In this document: piece by piece, positions 58,801 through 64,000 of the stretch
Position numbering within the stretch: the first letter of the stretch is position 1
Layout of the letters: every line of letters begins with the position of its first letter
Assembly (NCBI GenBank): GCA_947652115.1
Contig: OX393565.1
Span: 11,979,429 to 12,043,428 of the forward strand
From: Blastomussa wellsi
Taxonomy: Eukaryota; Cnidaria; Anthozoa; Scleractinia; Plerogyridae
Length of the DNA: 64,000 nt
Direction: 5' to 3'
Translations under genes and position numbers: made by a program
Notes under the pieces: model-generated
What the model saw: only the letters and a program-made list of their open reading frames with translations
What the model was told of the DNA's origin: nothing
Database searches by the model: none

Positions 58801-61800
58801 CCCAAGAACCGTGATTCCAGTCCCTTTATCCTGCGTCAGTCTTTAAACTATTCTTTAGCTTTTGGAGACTCAGCCGCAAGCACAAGGTAAAGCTTGAAAT
58901 AACTGATAGGCATAATTAGAGAATTAAACGAGACTTACCTGTAAGTTGAAATTTGATCGAGATTCTTCTGAGTTACATAATGCTGTGAGATTAGAACTGG
59001 CAGTTTGCCTCTTGTGTCTTTCTTTTGACCCACGTGAAAGGCCTTTGATGCCGAACTAACAGTATCTTGTGCATAATGCACCAGTCAATGTAAACCCCCG
59101 TATCCCCAGGCCGGGACATAACGGGGCATTTGACAAGAGCTCGCTGCTAAAGTTATAAAATGCCCCGCACTCCGAGGCCAGTTTTTTCTTCTAATCCCCT
59201 GCTCTTGTTGAAAAAAAAGGAAAGACACAGGCTAGCCTGTGTAGCCGGCGGGATTTGAGGGTGCGAGCTACTCAGCATTCGCGGGCGAAGCCCACGAGGT
59301 CAAGCGGCGAAGCCACGCGAGTGGAAATTTCCCGCCTGCCTCATTGCCTATGGGTTTTGCTAGCCGTCCACTTTTATCGCCTTCAGTGATCTAATTAAAT
59401 AAGCCAATCAGAGAGCGAGGTGTAATGTGTTTATTGACAGGTTTGTGTAGAGCGAACAAACCTCAAAACCACAAACTAATTACTAATCCTATGTTGGTGA
59501 CATAAATTCGGTCTTCCAACCCTTTTTTGCTTTCTATTTATTTGTGATAGCGCTATTTGAAGGCGTTTTAAAGTTGAGCACAATGTCAAGAGGTCATAGG
59601 ACTTCGCAGGTTTGCACGGTTTCCCACGGGTTCCTGACAGTTTCCTATAGCTGTTAGTAGAATTTGACACCTTAGTAATTTGCATATGTTTTGTTGGTGC
59701 AGTTTGTTTTGGCTCATTACTACTTTCACGATATGTTTAGCTCTCAAAATGTTAGTTCTGGAAGGACCAGAGCTGAAATTTTCCGTGAAGTTCATGACAA
59801 CTTGCATTGAATATTTGCGGTAACGCACCCCCCATTAAATTAACATTTGATTGGCATTTCACCACTATCAGCTAATCCAAAATTCGCATTCACTGGGTGA
59901 ACGCATAATTCCAAGAAACCCATCCATTAGATCAGGTGGGATTTTAACTCAACTCCTCACCAATCTCTCCATGGCTTTGCCGCTCCAATGACGGCCTCCC
60001 CAAAACAAATTCACTTCACCGCGAATCCTGCCAGCTACACAGGCTAGACACAGGCTAACGTAAATAGTTTAAACTTTATTTGTCAAAAAACCTGTGCCAC
60101 CGCATACAATATTTTTCAAGTGTCATAAAATATTTGTGGTGTCTTTGTCTACTGTTAACACAAATGTAAATTATAAAATTTCAAAGAAATATTAAATCGT
60201 ACATGTTAGTTCAAGAGGGTCAAGTGTTCAGAGTGTTACTAAATGTAGATTCAAAATGTAGATCAAAATTTGAATTAGATTTATTTATGCAACACACACT
60301 TACACAAAATATGACTAAATTTGTTTTCTTCCATTGACTCATCAATATTTTTGACACAAAACCCTGCAGACCATTCTAAATTTATGAGCGCCAATTGTTT
60401 CAAATCAGGGTAGCTGCTCTCTCAAGTGTCCGGTCAGTTCATTCCACCACAGGGGAGAAGCGCAGGCTCCGGTTCCCAAACAGCGGCAAGTAATTGAGCC
60501 TAGGTAGTCTTGCACATGCTTTATGTCGGAAACAAAGTCGGTGTCCCCTACATTTTTTTTTTTACATTTCTGACATAAGTAACTCATTATGGTAACCTGA
60601 CCATAGTAAAAAATCGATCGGGGAGAATTTTTTCGCGCGAACATCCTTAAAGAACATATTTAACTTTTCTGTTTCACCGCCTTGTTTCCAGGTAGTCATG
60701 ACAATACCAGTGTCCTGTAGGCTCTCTTGCAATTCCAACGCAAGAAAAATAGAACCATTGAACTGGACAATACATTAATTTATCTGTCTTCAGGCGGAAA
60801 TTTCTAAGCGTTTTCATGTATATTTAAAGCGCCATTAGCCCAATCAATATCATCCGGGTATCATTAGAAAGCTCTTTCCCTCCTGCAGAACTGAGGTAAA
60901 TGAGATTCCTATTTTGGTCAAAGCTGATGATGTCAGAAGTGGAACAAAGGTCAAGGTCTATCATTGCCGGTTTAGGAGTCAATGGGTTAAAAAGAACAAA
61001 AATAGCTAGAAATAAAGTTTAAAATCCGAACAGAACTATGCTTTACTAAATATGTTTTTTACCAGTTCACTTCGTTTAAAATCCTTTGGTCAACAAAAGA
61101 CGTAGACCGCGTAGCTTCGCTCGCATGCTTGCTTTCCTCATTGCTTGCTCTTGCTTGCTTTCCTCCCATCTAGGCCCTGGCGGATTGTGCTAGCATAATT
61201 TTTGGCATAATTGGATAAAAAAAGCATAGTTTTTTAAACGAGCACTGCCACGGCATAATTTGCCAATTTTTAGCACTTTTTGGGGCATGAATTCATAAAA
61301 TTTAGTAAAGATGGTGTATTTTGTACAGAAATAAATTCAATTTAGGTAGTATGTTCTTTTTGATTCTGGCAGTATATACAATAGACTTGCTCCAAGTCGC
61401 TCGTTTGGGTGCGCTGGAGTCCGAATTAAAATGGCGAGTGAGACCGCTAGATATGGAGGGCGCACGCTGGCTTGAATATCAAAATGGTGGCCCGGAACAA
61501 ACGACTTTTCTCACCTGTAGCGCGGTGAGAAAAATGTGACGTCACGGGTGGATTTTACCACTGGTGACACTTTATTTGGCTGTCAATCAAAATAGTGCAA
61601 GCGAATGGAAGCGCATGCTCTGTTGGCAAAATTTGCGAGGTTAGTGCGCTCTGCTCGCGTGATGCTGGTACTTTTCTGTTTGTTTGCTAGTCTTTTAGCA
61701 GATTTGTCCAGATAAAAGCAAACAAGATTGTCCACAATTAATTATTAGTCTTGTTAGACGAGCTAGTTAGTTATGGGGTCGAAAGAATTGGTTTCATCAA

Positions 61801-63144
61801 AGCTTTGAAGAAAATCTAAACAATCGCTACTCGCAATCTCAACACACACCATGGCGCGCTCCAAACTGCACACGGCACACGACAATGATGCCAATAAGAA
61901 AAAAGAAACCAATTTGGTCCCAATGAAATGATGCCATTTCGCGGCAAAAATCGTCAGCCAGAAGCGATTTCCTGCAAGTGACACAAGTCGCTCGTTTTGA
62001 GCCATTTGTGCATTCCGTTGTCTTTTCGCATGCGATTTCAAAACGATCTTCTTCAAATGACTCTACCGTGTCTACTGATACAAAGAAAAAACAAGGGTCT
62101 TGGGGCAAGTCTATATATACAAGTGTGAGCAATACATTTCATCCCCGGCAGATCCCCGCCTGTCCCCCGGTACTCTGCGTTAGGTGGTGCCTGTCGTAGC
62201 CACGCAGGTTGTGAAACACCTGGTATTCGTAGTTTTTGTGGTGGCTGATTTTGTCCCTTTCTTGCATTTTCATTCTTGGCCCCACGAACCCCCATTGCTT
62301 GAGCACCTCGTAATAGACAAGCTTTGGCTGCAATATTGGCCTGTATTGTGGTCGCTTGAGTCTAAAAAGTCATCCTGCACCAAACTTTTGTTGTGCCCAT
62401 GGCATTCTGTTGCGGCTTTGTGCTTTTGCCAGTCTTCTGCCGTCCTCTTCCAGCTTTACAGTACACCTTTGGAGGGTAGTAAGATTTGATTCAATCTACT
62501 TTCTTAAGAAACCGGGATAAGCTCCAGCCTGATGGGCCATTAGGCCCGAATGCAGACTTTTTACTTTCTTAACCGACACTTCAACAGTGTTTAATTTATC
62601 AAGTATAACTTGTAGTTTTTGAGTGACGGTATCCATCATCTCCAGCACTTGAATTATTTTGTCCTGATCTCAATCTGTGGGTCAAGTGCCATATACCAAG
62701 TCAATAGCAAGTCCTGAAGTATGTCACAAAGAACACAACAATGGGGCCTAGCCCTTAAACAATAGCACTATAGACTTCACATAATAGAACGACGCAATAG
62801 TGCCTATTGTATTGACTTGGTATATGGAGCGTCACCCCAAAATTGACTTTTCATTTTTTTGGTTCACTGGCTTCTCTATTGAAGCTGATTCCTTCGTTTA
62901 GATAAAAATTGACTATTGTTTTAGCCATAGGCCCTTGGAGAAATGACTAAAGAGTTCCAAATATTATGGGCGGGTTCGAACACACGTCTTCACGCCACTG
63001 TGACCTCGCCCCAAAGACGCATGGATATGCTTAAAGAAAAAGTATGCAGACTTGTGGCTGCAGTGTTGAATTGAGCTAACCATTGCTAGCCTGAGTGGGA
63101 CTTGTTGTATCATAATAACACCCCCATTAGCTATCTCTAAGCAG
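55895..63144. repeat. tandem unit 7 (right edge)
   Basis: 7,249 bp. Has a private 7-bp insertion CATCCGT at about 57585-57591 in the minisatellite, shares C at 57618 with unit 3, and has a private GGGGTCGAAAG near 61780. It ends at CTAAGCAG, then unique sequence TGGGGAATG. Confidence 0.95.
56266..56775 (-). pseudogene. PLE reverse transcriptase fragment (unit 7)
   Basis: Same core as unit 2; last copy before the array ends. Confidence 0.85.
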
Positions 63145-63562
63145 TGGGGAATGTAGTATTGGGCTATTGGGACAGCTCTATGCCTATGGCATGCCGGGAC
63201 TCAATCCTGGTTACCATTTCTCCAGTTTATCATAATGGCAGCAATTGTCAGAAGCTTTTCAGTTACGGTAATTAAATTTATTGTTAAAAATCATGTTTCT
63301 TATAATTCTACTTTAGTGTTATTTTTTGTGACGAACCAAATTACCCTTAAAACGTAGGAAACCTGAAACTAATTGTTTACCAAGGAGGAAAAACACCAAA
63401 GAAGTGATACTAAACCAAAAAGGAACAAGGATGGTTCCTATATTTGGAAAAATATAGGCTAAATTTTTCAAAATGCTTGAACTGTCACACAGCTCCTTTA
63501 AAGAGTGATAAATTGAGAAGATTTTTGTTTGGTCCACTCACTGTTTTATTATCCTATTTCAG
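63145..63562. other. single-copy DNA right of the array
   Basis: Starts TGGGGAATGTAGTATTGGGC directly after the last unit. AT-rich and intron-like. A pyrimidine-rich TTATTATCCTATTTCAG acceptor ends it. Confidence 0.5.
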
Positions 63563-63681
63563 AAGTCAGCAAAGAGTTCCATTAACTTCACATGTATTGG
63601 AGGAAACTGACAAGCATCGTGTGGAGACCTTCGGTCTTCCTTTGCCAATTCTAATAAGTGAGACGCTTACCAATCAAGAGG
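63563..63681 (+). CDS. candidate internal coding exon of an unrecognised host gene
   Basis: Acceptor CCTATTTCAG|AAG and consensus donor GAGG|GTAAGT bound 119 nt in which only one of three frames is open. It reads SQQRVPLTSHVLEETDKHRV and then ETFGLPLPILISETLTNQE. The other two frames contain stops. Apart from the flanking LINE and PLE this is the best coding signal in the window and the only host-like one. Product not recognised. The array would lie upstream of, or in an intron of, this gene. The longer frame 63444-63710 is this exon plus intron. Confidence 0.5.
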
Positions 63682-64000
63682 GTAAGTTTCAGGTGTTTTC
63701 AGGTCTTTAAAGCAATGAAGAAGTGAAAGAAAAGCTCAACCTAGGTCTTGTTTTTCAGGTGGTCACTGATAATCTTAATATTATATGATTTAGTAGGTTT
63801 AAGAGGGTGGTTAATTAATTTTGCAATTTGTCTGAGAAATTTCGGCAGAATTTAAATTGTGAGAAGAAGGGAGTTAACTGATAGGGGTATAGAATGGACC
63901 CTGTAAAAAATAATATAACTCTCGACAAATTTCAAGCTGGTCTCAAAATCTCTGCGTCACAAATTAGAGTCTCGGAATCTCTGGCTTCCAAAAATAAAGC
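63682..64000. other. probable intron, no feature seen
   Basis: AT-rich, starting with a strong donor GTAAGTTT. No further exon could be identified before the window ends. Confidence 0.4.

Larger units (their letters stand above)
12231..63144. repeat. macrosatellite: seven head-to-tail units of 7,242 bp
   Basis: The junction CTAAGCAG|CTCTTCCG recurs at 19686, 26928, 34170, 41412, 48653 and 55895, giving periods of 7242, 7242, 7242, 7241, 7242 and 7249. Unit 1 is 7455 bp only because it contains 200 N plus a repeated 14 bp. All size differences are explained: an A-run indel (units 1 and 5) and a 7-bp insertion (unit 7). By reading, units differ at a few positions each. Left outer flank: insertion element. 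Right outer flank: single-copy DNA. Confidence 0.97.

Noticed and set aside
12231..63144. rDNA, histone or snRNA gene cluster as the basis of the array
   Set aside because: No 18S/28S, histone or snRNA sequence is present in the unit; the 5S-like copy lies outside the array.

Overview
This is a eukaryotic, repeat-dense, AT-rich stretch, most likely from an anthozoan and probably a stony coral. That placement rests on the combination of Penelope-like elements, a tRNA-headed SINE with a (TTA)n tail, and palindromic elements of the 'CTCGTCCCCAGAGCC' and 'GAGCC' types that I associate with coral genomes. It is inference; no species marker is present. I see no complete host protein-coding gene. 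Most short open frames are products of repeats and palindromes.

Layout. (1) 1-7184: single-copy DNA with small mobile elements: a piggyBac-type MITE (278-848), a tRNA-derived SINE (1711-2070), two adjacent hairpin elements (3988-4153) and a MITE with long terminal inverted repeats (6366-6930). (2) 7185-10144: a plus-strand non-LTR retrotransposon (endonuclease, reverse transcriptase, C-terminal region) broken by three frame changes. (3) 10269-13110: one minus-strand Penelope-like element (PLE). Its nuclease half (10454-10992) and its RT half (12601-13110) are separated by a 1.6 kb insertion (10993-12593). The insertion has a 7-bp target duplication and inverted GAGCC-rich ends, and carries a 5S rRNA-like pseudogene.

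(4) 12231-63144: the dominant feature, a head-to-tail array of seven units of 7,242 bp. By eye the units differ at only a handful of positions. The left breakpoint lies inside the insertion that split the PLE, so PLE insertion, splitting and amplification can be ordered in time. Each unit carries the right 363 bp of that insertion, the PLE RT half, a 54-68 bp minisatellite, a 245-bp foldback element, a CCAAT/E2F/YY1-like promoter cluster with a candidate first exon, a transposon with a 12-bp flanking duplication, a CRE site beside a hairpin, a decayed family-B DNA polymerase fragment and a small MITE. A 200-N gap in unit 1 has the same 14 bp on both sides, so it is probably a false gap and the copy number is provisional.

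(5) 63145-64000: single-copy DNA with one good candidate coding exon (63563-63681) of an unrecognised host gene.

Nothing here works together as an operon or pathway. The interest lies in the recent amplification of a 7.2 kb segment made largely of dead transposons but containing a promoter-like core, and in the non-adjacent sharing of variants among its copies.
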